64,000 bases of DNA from assembly GCA_965236175.1 (NCBI GenBank), contig CBDEAT010000003.1, positions 1 through 64,000 of the forward strand. Reading direction: 5' to 3'. A model generated the notes under the pieces. It was not told the origin of the DNA. It made no database searches and worked only from the letters and a program-made list of their open reading frames with translations. The translations under genes and the position numbers were made by a program. Of this stretch, positions 1-9,585 are shown in pieces; the first letter of the stretch is position 1; every line of letters starts with the position of its first letter. The DNA is from Fontibacterium universale. GTDB lineage: Bacteria; Pseudomonadota; Alphaproteobacteria; Pelagibacterales; Pelagibacteraceae.

Positions 1-2169
1 GATTTGGCGCTTGCATATTCTCCTGGTGTTGCTGTTCCTGTTGAGGCCATAGCAAAAGATCCATCAAAAGCTTATGACTACACAAGCAAAGGAAATACTG
101 TAGCCGTTATATCAAACGGATCTGCAATCTTAGGGCTTGGAAATTTAGGCGCACTTGCTTCAAAACCAGTTATGGAAGGCAAGGCTGTTCTTTTTAAAAG
201 ATTTGCCGATATTGACTCAATTGACATTGAAGTTGATTCACAAAACGCAGAAGAAATTATTAATTGTGTTGCTAAAATTGGAAATAGTTTTGGAGGTATC
301 AACTTAGAAGACATCGCCTCTCCAGACTGTTTTATTATTGAACAAGAATTAAAAAATAGACTTAAAATTCCTGTATTTCATGATGACCAACATGGAACGG
401 CTATTATTACTGTGGCTGGAATTTTAAATGCTTTAGAGATCGTAAAAAAATCAATAAAAAAAGTAAGAGTTGTTGCTAACGGCGCAGGAGCTGCTGGGCT
501 TTCTTGTATATCATTACTAAAAGCAATGGGTTTGCCCGATCAGAATGTGGTGATGCTAGATAAAGAAGGAGTTATTTATAAAGGTCGTCCAAAAGTAGAT
601 CAGTTTAAATCAGCACACGCTGTTGATACAAAACTTAGAACTTTAGAAGAAGCAATGAAAGGTGCGGATGTGTTTTTAGGTTTGTCTGCAAAAAATGTAG
701 TGACGCCTGCAATGGTAAAATCCATGGCAAAAGATCCAATTATTTTTGCTTGTGCAAATCCGGATCCTGAAATTCTTCCTGAATTAATAGAAAAAACAAG
801 AAGCGATGCAATTGTTGCAACTGGAAGATCTGATTACCCAAACCAAGTAAATAACGTTTTAGGTTTTCCATATATTTTTAGAGGAGCATTAGATTGTAGA
901 GCTAAAACTATTAATGAGGAAATGAAGATCGCTGCTGCAAAAGCTATAGCTGATCTTGCAAAAGAAGATGTTCCTGATGAAGTGGTTGCGGCTTACGGTG
1001 GTGAAAGACCAAAATTTGGAAAAAATTATATTATCCCTTCTCCTTTTGATCCAAGATTAATTAGAAATGTATCTGCTGCAGTAGCAGAAGCCGCTATGAA
1101 AAGCGGAGTTGCTCAAAAGAAAATTGAAGATATTGCAGCATATAAAGATAGTCTTGCTGCAAGATTAGATCCTTCCGTTGGTTTTTTACAAAACATTTAT
1201 GCTCAAGTAAGAAAAAAACAAAAAAGAGTTATTTTTGCAGAAGGAGAAGAAGAGTCTATGCTTAGAGCTGCGATCGATTTTAAAAATAATGGCCTTGGAA
1301 CACCTGTTTTAATTGGAAGTAGCGAAAAAATTGCACAACAACTTAAAGATCTTGGTCTGACATTAGATAAATCTATTGAAATTCATAATTCTAAAGATGA
1401 AAAACAAAGACAAAGATATACGGACCATATTTACAAAAGATTACAAAGAAAAGGTTTCTTAAAAAGAGACTGCGATAGATTAATTAGAACAAATAGAATT
1501 GTTTTTGGATCTTGTATGGTTGATCTTGGTGATGCCGATGCAATGGTAACAGGTGTAACTAGAACTTTCAGTGATACTTTGGAAAATATAAAATACGTTG
1601 TCGATGAAAGACCAGGTGAAATTATTTTTGGACTTACAATTGCTGTTACAAAAAAAGGAACAGTATTTATTGCTGACACTAACGTTCATGAATACCCAAC
1701 TGCAGAAAATTTAGCAGATATTGCAATCTCTTCAGCTAGAGTTGCAAGAACTCTTGGCTTTACTCCAAGAGTTGCTTTTCTTGCCCATTCAACATTTGGA
1801 AAGCCTATGTCTGAAAGAAGCGTTCATTTAAGAGAGGCTAGAGATTTACTTGAGAAAAGAAAAGTTGATTTTGAATTTGAAGGAGAAATGCAGCCGGATG
1901 TAGCTTTAAATCCAAAATTTAAAACTATTTATCCATTTTCAAAATTATCAGCACCTGCAAATATTTTAATTATGCCAGCAATTCATAGCGCTGCAATTTC
2001 TACAAAATTACTTAAAGAATTGGGTGGTAGCACGTTAATTGGTCCTTTATTAATTGGATTAAATAAACCTATTGAGATTGCAACTTTACGATCAAAAGTT
2101 TCTGATATCTTTAATATGGCAGCTATTGCCGCTTTTTCTTCGGACGTAATTAAATATAAAAAAAATTAA
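1..2169 (+). CDS. maeB: NADP-dependent malic enzyme with C-terminal phosphotransacetylase-like domain (5' partial)
   Basis: Oxidative decarboxylation of malate to pyruvate in the cytosol, linking the TCA cycle to pyruvate. The frame is open from base 1, so the true start lies upstream; by comparison with E. coli MaeB roughly 35 residues are missing. The malic domain shows DLALAYSPGV at the very start and PVFHDDQHGTA near residue 125. The NAD(P)-binding domain has VVANGAGAAGLS near residue 157. From about residue 405 to 722 there is a phosphotransacetylase-type domain (FAEGEEESMLRAA, IADTNVHEYPTAENLA). In this family that domain is regulatory (acetyl-CoA) rather than catalytic. The 3' end overlaps the convergent BON lipoprotein gene by 4 bp. 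The reading frame is uninterrupted. Confidence 0.97.
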   Translation, partial: DLALAYSPGVAVPVEAIAKDPSKAYDYTSKGNTVAVISNGSAILGLGNLGALASKPVMEGKAVLFKRFADIDSIDIEVDSQNAEEIINCVAKIGNSFGGINLEDIASPDCFIIEQELKNRLKIPVFHDDQHGTAIITVAGILNALEIVKKSIKKVRVVANGAGAAGLSCISLLKAMGLPDQNVVMLDKEGVIYKGRPKVDQFKSAHAVDTKLRTLEEAMKGADVFLGLSAKNVVTPAMVKSMAKDPIIFACANPDPEILPELIEKTRSDAIVATGRSDYPNQVNNVLGFPYIFRGALDCRAKTINEEMKIAAAKAIADLAKEDVPDEVVAAYGGERPKFGKNYIIPSPFDPRLIRNVSAAVAEAAMKSGVAQKKIEDIAAYKDSLAARLDPSVGFLQNIYAQVRKKQKRVIFAEGEEESMLRAAIDFKNNGLGTPVLIGSSEKIAQQLKDLGLTLDKSIEIHNSKDEKQRQRYTDHIYKRLQRKGFLKRDCDRLIRTNRIVFGSCMVDLGDADAMVTGVTRTFSDTLENIKYVVDERPGEIIFGLTIAVTKKGTVFIADTNVHEYPTAENLADIAISSARVARTLGFTPRVAFLAHSTFGKPMSERSVHLREARDLLEKRKVDFEFEGEMQPDVALNPKFKTIYPFSKLSAPANILIMPAIHSAAISTKLLKELGGSTLIGPLLIGLNKPIEIATLRSKVSDIFNMAAIAAFSSDVIKYKKN

Positions 2170-2753
2170 AGATAATTTTTTCTAGATAAATTATCAGCAA
2201 GAATAATACTTGGAACAACTTCAGCTACATCAGGTATTAATTTTGCCTCTTTAATAACCTCTTCAAGTTCAGCTGTAGTTCTTGCCATTCCATAAATATA
2301 AATCTTACCATTAATAGTTTCTAAATTATAATTTCGAGAATTAATTTTTTTATTAATTAATAACGCTGCACTCAATTGTGAGGATATTAAAATATCTTTT
2401 GCTCTCTGTCTGAAAGAAGTTTCATCAGCAATCACAATGTCATTTCTCACAGCTTTAATACCTGCTGTTTCCCAGGCAAATTTTGTCATTTTTAATTTAT
2501 CTTCAGCTTTTTCAACGCGACCACTTAAAATAGCAGTTCCATCTATAACTTTAACATTTAAAAAAATCTGCTTGTAATCATGCTGAACAATTTTTTTCAT
2601 AATAAGCGTTTCTGCTAATTTATCATCTAAGTATAATCCTGGAGATCTTGGATCTAAGTTAATGTTAACGCCAACACCAAAAACAGTTGATGTAATATTT
2701 CCAATACAAGATGTTAAAAATAAAGATATAAAAATTACTTTTAAAAATTTCAT
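2166..2753 (-). CDS. BON-domain outer-membrane/periplasmic lipoprotein (DolP/YraP-like)
   Basis: 195 aa. The N-terminus is a lipoprotein signal peptide with lipobox LTSC at residues 13-16, so the mature protein should be lipid-anchored in the envelope. Two BON-like segments follow. The first is around residues 55-115 (DYKQIFLNVKVIDGTAILSG) and the second around 120-185 (LETINGKIYIYGMARTTAEL). The gene directly follows rsmI through a TAATG overlap. In many proteobacteria rsmI and dolP (yraP) are neighbours, so the context supports a DolP-like role in outer-membrane integrity. The specific function is an inference. Confidence 0.85.
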   Translation of the reverse strand: MKFLKVIFISLFLTSCIGNITSTVFGVGVNINLDPRSPGLYLDDKLAETLIMKKIVQHDYKQIFLNVKVIDGTAILSGRVEKAEDKLKMTKFAWETAGIKAVRNDIVIADETSFRQRAKDILISSQLSAALLINKKINSRNYNLETINGKIYIYGMARTTAELEEVIKEAKLIPDVAEVVPSIILADNLSRKNYL

Positions 2754-3607
2754 TATTTTTTATCCAACATTAAAATCTTTTTATAAATTTCTTGTTTAGA
2801 AAATTTAAATTTTTTAGATAAATATTTTGCAAGATCTGCTGTTTTCATTTTCTTTGATAAATCTAAAATTTCCTTATTTAAATCAATGTTTTGGTCTTTA
2901 TTTTTATTCGCTTGAGAAGACAACACTATTGTAACCTCTCCTTTAAGAACAACCGATTTAACTTTATCGAGAATATTATCGAGAGTTCCTTTGATTATAT
3001 TCTCATGTATTTTTGTAATTTCTTTTGCAACTAATATGTGTCTTTCACCAAGAAACTCTTTCATTTCTTTTATTATAGAAACCAAGTCTCTAGCCGGTAA
3101 AAATATAATAACTGAACTATCAAGATTAGAGAATTTTTCGTAAACTTTTTTTCGCTCTCCTGATTTTTTAGGTAAAAATCCATAAAAATAATAATCATCG
3201 CTATAACCTGCCAAACTAAAAGCTGCTGTTACTGCTGAAGCGCCTGGTATTGGAATAATTTTTATATTATTTTTTTCAATCTCATTAATTAAAATTTTTC
3301 CAGGATCAGATATTAATGGTGTTCCCGCATCACTTATTAAAGATACAATTTTATTTTTTTTAAAAATTTCTAATATTTTTTCAACCGACTCTTTTTCATT
3401 AAACTTATGATATGAAAATAGTTGAGCTTTAATGTCATAATAATCCAATAGTTTTTTTGAAACTCTTTTATCTTCACATAAAATAATGTCTGATTTTTTT
3501 AAAATATTTAAAGCGCGTATAGTAATGTCTGCTAAATTTCCAATAGGCGTTGAAACTAAATAGAGCCCCTTTTCTAAATTTTGATCTATAAATTTAATAT
3601 TTTCCAT
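2753..3607 (-). CDS. rsmI: 16S rRNA (cytidine(1402)-2'-O)-methyltransferase RsmI
   Basis: 284 aa, normal length for the family. It is a SAM-dependent tetrapyrrole-methylase-fold enzyme that 2'-O-methylates C1402 in the decoding centre of 16S rRNA. Diagnostic motifs are LYLVSTPIGNLADITIRAL near residue 15, ILCEDKRVSKKLL near 42, LISDAGTPLISDPG near 90 and IPIPGASAVTAAFS near 116. A lysine-rich C-terminal helical region follows. The ATG at 3607 is the first in-frame start and matches the usual N-terminus. The stop overlaps the BON lipoprotein start by one base (TAATG). The gene lies 4 bp downstream of rdgB. Confidence 0.96.
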   Translation of the reverse strand: MENIKFIDQNLEKGLYLVSTPIGNLADITIRALNILKKSDIILCEDKRVSKKLLDYYDIKAQLFSYHKFNEKESVEKILEIFKKNKIVSLISDAGTPLISDPGKILINEIEKNNIKIIPIPGASAVTAAFSLAGYSDDYYFYGFLPKKSGERKKVYEKFSNLDSSVIIFLPARDLVSIIKEMKEFLGERHILVAKEITKIHENIIKGTLDNILDKVKSVVLKGEVTIVLSSQANKNKDQNIDLNKEILDLSKKMKTADLAKYLSKKFKFSKQEIYKKILMLDKK

Positions 3608-3611
3608 AAAA

Positions 3612-4230
3612 CTAATATTTAAAATATCCTCTTATTTTATTAAACGCTTTATAACGATGGCTTATTTTATCCTTTAAATCAGGCTTCATCTCACCAAAAG
3701 TTTTTTTATAACCATTTGGAATAAATATAGGATCATAACCAAATCCATTATTCCCTTTGGGTTCTTGTGAAATTTTACCATTAACCGTCCCACTAAATGT
3801 TTTGTATGTACCGTTTGGAAAAGCAACTGCTAGAGAACAATAAAATCTAGCGTTATTTTTTTTATTTAATTTATTTTTCTTTTTTATTTTTGAGTAAACT
3901 TTTTTAATTGCTAATTTAAAATCTTTATTTTTTCCTGCCCATCTAGCTGAATAAACTCCAGGATCCCCATTTAAAACTGACACTTCTAATCCTGAATCAT
4001 CCGATAAAGATATTAATTTAGATTTTTCAGCACAATATCTTCGCTTTAATTACAGCATTTCCCTCAAATGTTTTTTCATTCTCTATAGGTTCAATCAGAT
4101 TAAAATCTTTTGGACTATAAAATGTAATATGTTTTGGTAATAATTTTTTTATTTCTGAAAGCTTTCCTTTATTGTTGGTTGCTATCAATAAAGATTTTAT
4201 ATTTTTTAAATTTATTAACTTATTTTTCAA
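3612..4230 (-). CDS. rdgB: XTP/dITP diphosphatase (RdgB/HAM1), frameshifted
   Basis: House-cleaning pyrophosphatase that hydrolyses dITP/XTP. The N-terminal part (4230 to about 4027) has LLIATNNKGKLSEIKKLL and TFEGNAVIKAK. The C-terminal part has SDDSGLEVSVLNGDPGVYSA, GFGYDPIFIPNG and SHRYKAFNK, which carry the conserved metal/substrate residues of the family. One extra base near 4027-4033 breaks the frame; removing one base joins AK-YCAEKSKLISLSDDSG exactly as expected. The locus length is 3n+1. The only plausible start is a TTG at 4230, which overlaps the end of rph by 11 bp. I read the break as a consensus error in a real, probably functional gene. Confidence 0.9.
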
Positions 4231-4936
4231 AACAAGACTTTTGATGTTGTATTATTTCTTTTATTGCACTCTTTGAAATTTTTAGCATTTCAGTTAGATC
4301 CTGATCTGAAAACGTCTTTCTTTCGCCTGTTGCTTGGATTTCAACTAATTGCATATTCTCAGTGATCACAAAATTAGCATCAATCTCTGCCGTGCTATCT
4401 TCTTCATAATTTAAATCTAATAAAATTTTACCTTCTACAATTCCACAACTAACCGCCGCTATATACTGCTGCATTGGATTTGTTTTAATTTCTTTATTTC
4501 GAAGCAAATGTTCAATGCACAATTTTAAAGCAACAAAACCACCTGTGATAGCAGCTGTTCTTGTTCCGCCATCAGCAGTTAAAACATCGCAATCAATTGT
4601 AATTAATTTTTCATTTAATAGTCCCAAATCAACAACCGCCCTTAATGAACGGCCTATTAGTCTTTGAATTTCTGATGTTCTTCCACCTATTTTACCAACC
4701 GCAGCCTCTCGTCTCATTCTTTCGTGAGTGGATCTTGGTAACATTCCATACTCAGCTGTAACCCATCCCTTTCCTGAACCAACAAGCCATCTTGGAACTT
4801 TTGAATCAACTGAAGCAGTACAAACAACCTGTGTTTCTCCAAATTTAACTAGGCAGGAACCTTCTGAATTTTTAATAAAATTTGGGATTATCTCAATTTT
4901 TCTTAAACTAAGATTGTCTCTGTTATCTTTTCTCAT
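4220..4936 (-). CDS. rph: ribonuclease PH
   Basis: 238 aa phosphorolytic 3'-5' exoribonuclease that trims tRNA 3' ends. The start is set at the ATG at 4936 (MRKDNRDNLSLRKIEI), the canonical N-terminus. An upstream in-frame extension to 5059 would overlap grpE and encodes a non-family hydrophobic stretch, so I reject it. Motifs are CLVKFGETQVVC, GWVTAEYGMLPRST, RTSEIQRLIGRSLRAVVDL, ITIDCDVLTADGGTRTA and GGFVAL. The gene is divergent from grpE (78 bp gap). Its stop lies just inside the rdgB start (TTG overlap), giving an rph-rdgB-rsmI-BON unit. Confidence 0.96.
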   Translation of the reverse strand: MRKDNRDNLSLRKIEIIPNFIKNSEGSCLVKFGETQVVCTASVDSKVPRWLVGSGKGWVTAEYGMLPRSTHERMRREAAVGKIGGRTSEIQRLIGRSLRAVVDLGLLNEKLITIDCDVLTADGGTRTAAITGGFVALKLCIEHLLRNKEIKTNPMQQYIAAVSCGIVEGKILLDLNYEEDSTAEIDANFVITENMQLVEIQATGERKTFSDQDLTEMLKISKSAIKEIIQHQKSCFEK

Positions 4937-5014
4937 AATAAAGCTAGAAATCTGAAATATAGTACCTATATATGTCAAAAAAATTATAAAGTATTGCTTT
5001 AAATATATAGGCTT

Positions 5015-5572
5015 ATGAATAATAACGAAGAAACTGCTTCTAATAAAGATCAAGAACAAAAAATTGATACTCCAGAAAATAATGGAGCTGAGCCTAATGT
5101 AGAAAATAATCTTGAAAAAAAAATAGAAGAATTAAATGATAAACTGCTTCGTTCACTAGCTGAAAATCAAAATCTTAGAAAAATTCACGAAAAAGAAAGA
5201 GAAGATTTAATTAAATATAGTTCGTCTTCTTTTGCTAGAGAAATTCTTAATCTTGCTGATAATTTAGAAAGAGCCTTTAGTTTATTTAAAGATAATCCTA
5301 AATTTAAGTCAGATGAATTTAAAGACACAATGCTTGGAATAGAGCTTATTGAAAAAGAATTAATAAATAGCTTTGATAAAAATGGAATAAAATCATTTGA
5401 ATCTATGGGTAAAAAATTTGACCCAAATTTTCATCAAGCATTAAATGAAGTAGAGAGCGAACAAGAGGATGGAATGGTTATAAATGAAATTCAAAAAGGC
5501 TATATGTTAAATGATAGACTTTTAAGACCTGCGCTAGTGTCTATTTCTAAAAAAAAGACCAATTCCAATTAA
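5015..5572 (+). CDS. grpE: nucleotide exchange factor GrpE
   Basis: 185 aa co-chaperone that releases ADP from DnaK. It has an acidic, disordered N-terminus (residues 1-35), a long coiled-coil (about 30-100: EKKIEELNDKLLRSLAENQN) and the compact C-terminal beta domain with FDPNFHQALNEVE and GYMLNDRLLRPALVSIS, the family signature. It is immediately upstream of dnaK and dnaJ, as expected, and divergent from rph. A hairpin terminator follows it, so dnaK may also have its own promoter in the 120-bp gap. Confidence 0.97.
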   Translation: MNNNEETASNKDQEQKIDTPENNGAEPNVENNLEKKIEELNDKLLRSLAENQNLRKIHEKEREDLIKYSSSSFAREILNLADNLERAFSLFKDNPKFKSDEFKDTMLGIELIEKELINSFDKNGIKSFESMGKKFDPNFHQALNEVESEQEDGMVINEIQKGYMLNDRLLRPALVSISKKKTNSN

Positions 5573-5580
5573 TAGCTCAA

Positions 5581-5608
5581 TAAACCCAAATAAATTAAGG
5601 GTTTTTTA
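5581..5608 (+). terminator. rho-independent terminator after grpE
   Basis: The stem AAACCC (5582-5587) / GGGTTT (5599-5604) encloses an 11-nt A/T loop and is followed at once by a T run. It sits 10 bp after the grpE stop. The stem is short (6 bp), so termination may be partial, and no second structure is visible before dnaK. Confidence 0.6.
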
Positions 5609-5692
5609 GTAAAAAAAATTTAGCCTCAAAGGTTGTAATCCTAAAATTAAGCACCACATAGGGTTAACAAATTAATTAAAAAATAGAATTTT

Positions 5693-7606
5693 ATGTCAAA
5701 AATAATTGGAATAGATTTAGGAACTACAAACTCATGCGTTGCTATTATGGATGGTGCGCAGCCAAAAGTATTAGAGAATGCAGAAGGCGTTCGAACAACT
5801 CCTTCTATTGTGGCATTCACAGAATCTGGTGAAAAATTAGTTGGTCTTCCTGCAAAAAGACAGGCGGTAACAAATCCTGAAAATACTTTCTTCTCAGTTA
5901 AAAGATTAATTGGAAAAAGTTTTGATGATTCAAATTTAAAAAAAGAAATACAAGGACTTCCTTACAAAGTAATAAAATCTGATAACGGCACTGATGCATG
6001 GGTTCAGTCTCGTGATAAAAAATATTCTCCAAGTCAAATTTCTGCTTTTGTTTTAATGAAGATGAAAGAGTCTGCAGAAAAATATCTTGGTAGCGAAGTA
6101 AAGCAAGCAGTTATAACTGTTCCTGCTTATTTTAATGATGCTCAAAGACAAGCAACTAAAGATGCTGGAAAAATTGCAGGTCTTGAAGTTTTAAGAATTA
6201 TAAATGAACCAACAGCAGCAGCTCTTGCTTATGGTCTTGATAAGAAAAAAGCTAAAACAATTGCTGTATACGATTTAGGTGGTGGTACTTTTGATATTTC
6301 AGTTCTTGAATTAGGTGATGGAGTATTTGAAGTTAAATCTACAAACGGAAATACTTCTTTAGGGGGTGATGACTTTGATGCTGTAGTAACAGATTATATT
6401 ATTGAAGAATTTAAAAAAGAAAGTGGAATAAATTTAAAAACTGACAAATTAGCATTACAAAGAATAAGAGAAGCTGCTGAAAAAGCAAAAATAGAATTAT
6501 CTTCTTCAGCTCAAACTGAAGTAAATTTACCTTTCATTACAGCGGATAAAAGTGGTCCAAAACACGTTAATATGAAAATCACAAGAGCAAAGCTTGAAGC
6601 TCTTACTGCTGCACTAATTGAAAAAACTATAGAGCCTTGCAAAATTGCTTTAAAAGATTCTGGTTATACTGCATCTGAAATTAATGAAGTTATTCTTGTT
6701 GGTGGAATGACAAGAATGCCAAAAGTTGTTGAAGCAGTTAAAAGTTTCTTTGGAAAAGAACCAAATCAAAGTGTTAACCCTGATGAAGTAGTTGCTTTAG
6801 GCGCTGCTGTTCAGGCTGGTGTATTACAAGGTGATGTTAAAGATGTTCTTCTTCTTGATGTTACTCCATTGTCACTTGGTATTGAAACTTTAGGCGGAGT
6901 ATTCACAAGATTAATTGAAAAAAATACAACAATCCCAACTAAAAAAAGCCAAACATTCTCAACAGCTGAAAACAATCAGCCAGCTGTAACAATTAGAGTT
7001 TTCCAAGGTGAAAGAGAAATGGCAAATGATAATAAATTACTAGGTAATTTTGAGTTAACTGGAATTGCGCCAGCTCCAAGGGGTGTTCCTCAAATTGAAG
7101 TAACTTTTGATATTGATGCTAACGGTATTGTTAACGTTTCTGCAAAAGATAAAGGAACTGGAAAAGAACAAAAAATTCAAATTCAAGCTTCAGGTGGTTT
7201 AACTGATGAAGAAATTCAAAAAATGGTTAAAGAAGCAGAAGCTAACAAAGAAGCTGATAAAAAGAAAAGAGAAGAAGTTGATGCAAAAAATCATGCTGAC
7301 TCTTTGATAGCTTCAACTGAACAAAGTTTAAAAGAACACGGAAGCAAAATTTCAGAAGCTGACAAAAAAGCAATTGAAAAAGATATGGAAGATTTAAAAG
7401 AAGCTATTAAATCTGACAAAACTGAAGATATTAAAACTAAAACTCAGCAATTAATGACTTCTTCTATGAAATTAGGTGAGGCTATATATAAAGCTCAGCA
7501 AGATACTGCTGGTGCTTCAAAAACAGATGCTAAGCCTGATGATAAAAAAGATGTGGTTGATGCCGAATTTGAAGAAGTAAAAGACGATAACAAAAAGAAC
7601 GGCTAA
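5693..7606 (+). CDS. dnaK: molecular chaperone DnaK (Hsp70)
   Basis: 637 aa, full length. The ATPase domain shows IIGIDLGTTNSCVA at residues 4-17, TVPAYFNDAQRQATKDAG, INEPTAAALAYGLD, AVYDLGGGTFDISV and VILVGGMTRMPKV. The substrate-binding domain (about 390-505) has LLLDVTPLSLGIETLGG and ENNQPAVTIRVFQGE. A helical lid follows, with an acidic C-terminal tail ending in the DAEFEEVKDD-type motif seen in proteobacterial DnaK. It works with GrpE (upstream) and DnaJ (33 bp downstream). The reading frame is clean. Confidence 0.99.
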   Translation: MSKIIGIDLGTTNSCVAIMDGAQPKVLENAEGVRTTPSIVAFTESGEKLVGLPAKRQAVTNPENTFFSVKRLIGKSFDDSNLKKEIQGLPYKVIKSDNGTDAWVQSRDKKYSPSQISAFVLMKMKESAEKYLGSEVKQAVITVPAYFNDAQRQATKDAGKIAGLEVLRIINEPTAAALAYGLDKKKAKTIAVYDLGGGTFDISVLELGDGVFEVKSTNGNTSLGGDDFDAVVTDYIIEEFKKESGINLKTDKLALQRIREAAEKAKIELSSSAQTEVNLPFITADKSGPKHVNMKITRAKLEALTAALIEKTIEPCKIALKDSGYTASEINEVILVGGMTRMPKVVEAVKSFFGKEPNQSVNPDEVVALGAAVQAGVLQGDVKDVLLLDVTPLSLGIETLGGVFTRLIEKNTTIPTKKSQTFSTAENNQPAVTIRVFQGEREMANDNKLLGNFELTGIAPAPRGVPQIEVTFDIDANGIVNVSAKDKGTGKEQKIQIQASGGLTDEEIQKMVKEAEANKEADKKKREEVDAKNHADSLIASTEQSLKEHGSKISEADKKAIEKDMEDLKEAIKSDKTEDIKTKTQQLMTSSMKLGEAIYKAQQDTAGASKTDAKPDDKKDVVDAEFEEVKDDNKKNG

Positions 7607-7638
7607 TCCATTTATAACTGGTTTCGCCCTAAGTCATT

Positions 7639-8781
7639 ATGTCCAAAAAAGACTATTATGATATTCTTGGTGTAACCAAAAAAGCAACTCCTGAAGAAAT
7701 AAAAAAAGCCTATAGATCTCTTGCAATGAAATATCACCCTGACAGAAATCAGGGAGACAAAACTGCTGAGGGAAAATTTAAAGAAGCCTCTGAGGCCTAT
7801 CAGGTTTTATCTGATCCAAAGAAAAAATCTTCCTACGATCAATTTGGACATTCTGCATTTGAAGGTGGAGCTGGTGGAGCTGGAGGTTTTGATTTTGGTG
7901 GTTTTGAATCTGGAGCATTCTCTGACATCTTCGATGATTTTTTTGGCGACTTTATGGGCTCAGGTCGTGGTGGAAGGGGCTCTAAAAAATCAAGATCTAA
8001 TCGCGGATCCGATTTAAAAATTAATTTAGAAATAACTTTAGAAGAAGCTTATCTTGGAAAAAAACAAACTATCAATTTATCTTCAAATGAAAAATGTGAA
8101 AAATGTTCTGGAAGTGGTGCAGAACCTGGTTCAAAACCAAAAAAATGCTCTACTTGTGATGGACATGGAAAAGTAAGAACGCAGCAAGGTTTTTTTACTC
8201 TACAACAAACATGTCCTGATTGCGGAGGAGATGGTGAAATGCTTTCTAATCCTTGTAAAGATTGCAAAGGATCTGGTGCTACTAAAACAAAAAAAAATCT
8301 CTCTATTCAAATTCCAAAAGGAGTTGATGATGGAACTCAAATAAGATTATCTGGAAAAGGAGATGCTGGTTATAGAGGAGGATCTAATGGAGATCTTTAT
8401 GTATTTATAACAGTTGAAAAACATAAAATTTTTCAAAGATCTGAAGAAAATTTATACTATAAATTACCTATATCTATGACTGATGCTGCGCTTGGTGCTG
8501 AAATAGAAGTTCCAACTATTGATGGTGGAAAATCAAAAGTTAAAATTCCTGCAGGAACACAGTCTGGAAAACAGTTTAGACTTAAAGGCAAAGGCATGCC
8601 TATTATAAGAGGCGATCATTACGGAGATTTATATCTAGAAACAAATGTAATAATTCCTGAATCTTTATCAAAAGAGCAAAAAGACTTGCTCGAAAAATTT
8701 AAATCTTTAGAAGATTTAGATAATAATTCAGAAATAAAAAATTTTATAAATAAAGCTAAAAAATTTTGGAGCGGTAATTAA
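7639..8781 (+). CDS. dnaJ: chaperone protein DnaJ (Hsp40)
   Basis: 380 aa class I J-protein. The J domain at residues 1-70 contains the HPD motif (KYHPDRNQGD). It is followed by a Gly/Phe-rich linker (about 75-115) and the zinc-binding region with four CxxCxGxG-type repeats (CEKCSGSG, CSTCDGHG, CPDCGGDG, CKDCKGSG; about 152-215). The two C-terminal beta domains contain VDDGTQIRLSGKGDAG. It stimulates DnaK ATPase and delivers clients. The stop overlaps the dapB start by one base (TAATG). Confidence 0.98.
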   Translation: MSKKDYYDILGVTKKATPEEIKKAYRSLAMKYHPDRNQGDKTAEGKFKEASEAYQVLSDPKKKSSYDQFGHSAFEGGAGGAGGFDFGGFESGAFSDIFDDFFGDFMGSGRGGRGSKKSRSNRGSDLKINLEITLEEAYLGKKQTINLSSNEKCEKCSGSGAEPGSKPKKCSTCDGHGKVRTQQGFFTLQQTCPDCGGDGEMLSNPCKDCKGSGATKTKKNLSIQIPKGVDDGTQIRLSGKGDAGYRGGSNGDLYVFITVEKHKIFQRSEENLYYKLPISMTDAALGAEIEVPTIDGGKSKVKIPAGTQSGKQFRLKGKGMPIIRGDHYGDLYLETNVIIPESLSKEQKDLLEKFKSLEDLDNNSEIKNFINKAKKFWSGN

Positions 8782-9556
8782 TGAAAAAGATTAACATCAC
8801 AATCACGGGAGCTCTTGGAAAAATGGGAAAAATTCTCATTAAAAGAATATCTAAAAATAAAAATCTAAAATTATTTAGTTTAACCGATCTAAAGTCTGGA
8901 AAAACTATAAATGGAATTAAAACACAAAAAAATAATTTAGAAGCATTTAAAAAAACAGATGTTATTATTGATTTTTCAAGACCTAAAGCTTCCCTTGAAG
9001 TTTTAAATTATGCAAAAAAATTAAAAAAAAAAGTTGTAATTGGAACAACGGGTTTTACTAAAAAACAAAATAATTTAATTAAAAATTATTCAAAAAAAAT
9101 TGCTATATTTAAATCTGGCAACATGAGTCTTGGGTATTAATCTTCTAGAATATATTGTTAATATTCTCTCAAAAAAAATTCCTAATGATTATCAAATCGG
9201 AATTAGCGACGATCATCATAAAATGAAAGTTGATTATCCCATCAGGAACAGCATTGATGTTGGCAAATGCAGTATCCAAAGGAAAAAATAAAAATCTAGA
9301 ATCAATAAAAGGAAAAACGTTTTTAAATAAAAAAGGTAGTTTACAAAAAAATAAAATTAATTTTTTTATTACAAGAAAAGGAAATACTATTGGCAAACAT
9401 TCCGTTCTTTTTAATAATAAAATAGAAAATATAGAATTAAAACATACTGCTTTTTCTAGAGATCTATTTGCCGATGGAGCATTAAATGCTGCTGTATGGA
9501 TAAGTAAAAAAAATAAGGGCTTATTTAATATGCAAGATATGTTTGGCTTGAAATAA
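8781..9556 (+). CDS. dapB: 4-hydroxy-tetrahydrodipicolinate reductase, two frameshifts
   Basis: Lysine/meso-DAP biosynthesis. The first frame (8781-9140) carries the Rossmann motif ITGALGKMGK, VIIDFSRP and VVIGTTGFTKKQ. Translation then continues in a second frame (GINLLEYIVN...ISDDHHKMKVDYP) and, from about 9238, a third frame (PSGTALMLANAVSKGK), giving the family E(x)HHxxKxDxPSGTA signature. Both shifts are explained by one added base each (extra G near 9134, extra C near 9240), and the locus length is 3n+2. About 257 aa after correction. I read it as a real gene with consensus errors. Confidence 0.9.
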
Positions 9557-9585
9557 ACTTTATAAAAGTATTTGAATCTTTTTTA

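Noticed and set aside
78..314. Minus-strand ORF inside the malic enzyme gene, and similar antisense ORFs in rho, mnmG, mnmE, acs, purH, rpe and tsaD
   Set aside because: They mirror strong coding frames on the other strand, show no family motifs or ribosome-binding sites, and have shadow-like composition.
4937..5059. N-terminal extension of RNase PH upstream of ATG 4936
   Set aside because: The extension is not family-like, overlaps the grpE start on the other strand, and the ATG at 4936 gives the canonical N-terminus.
5609..5692. RpoH-type heat-shock promoter before dnaK
   Set aside because: I could not find a convincing -35/-10 pair with correct spacing; only scattered partial matches.
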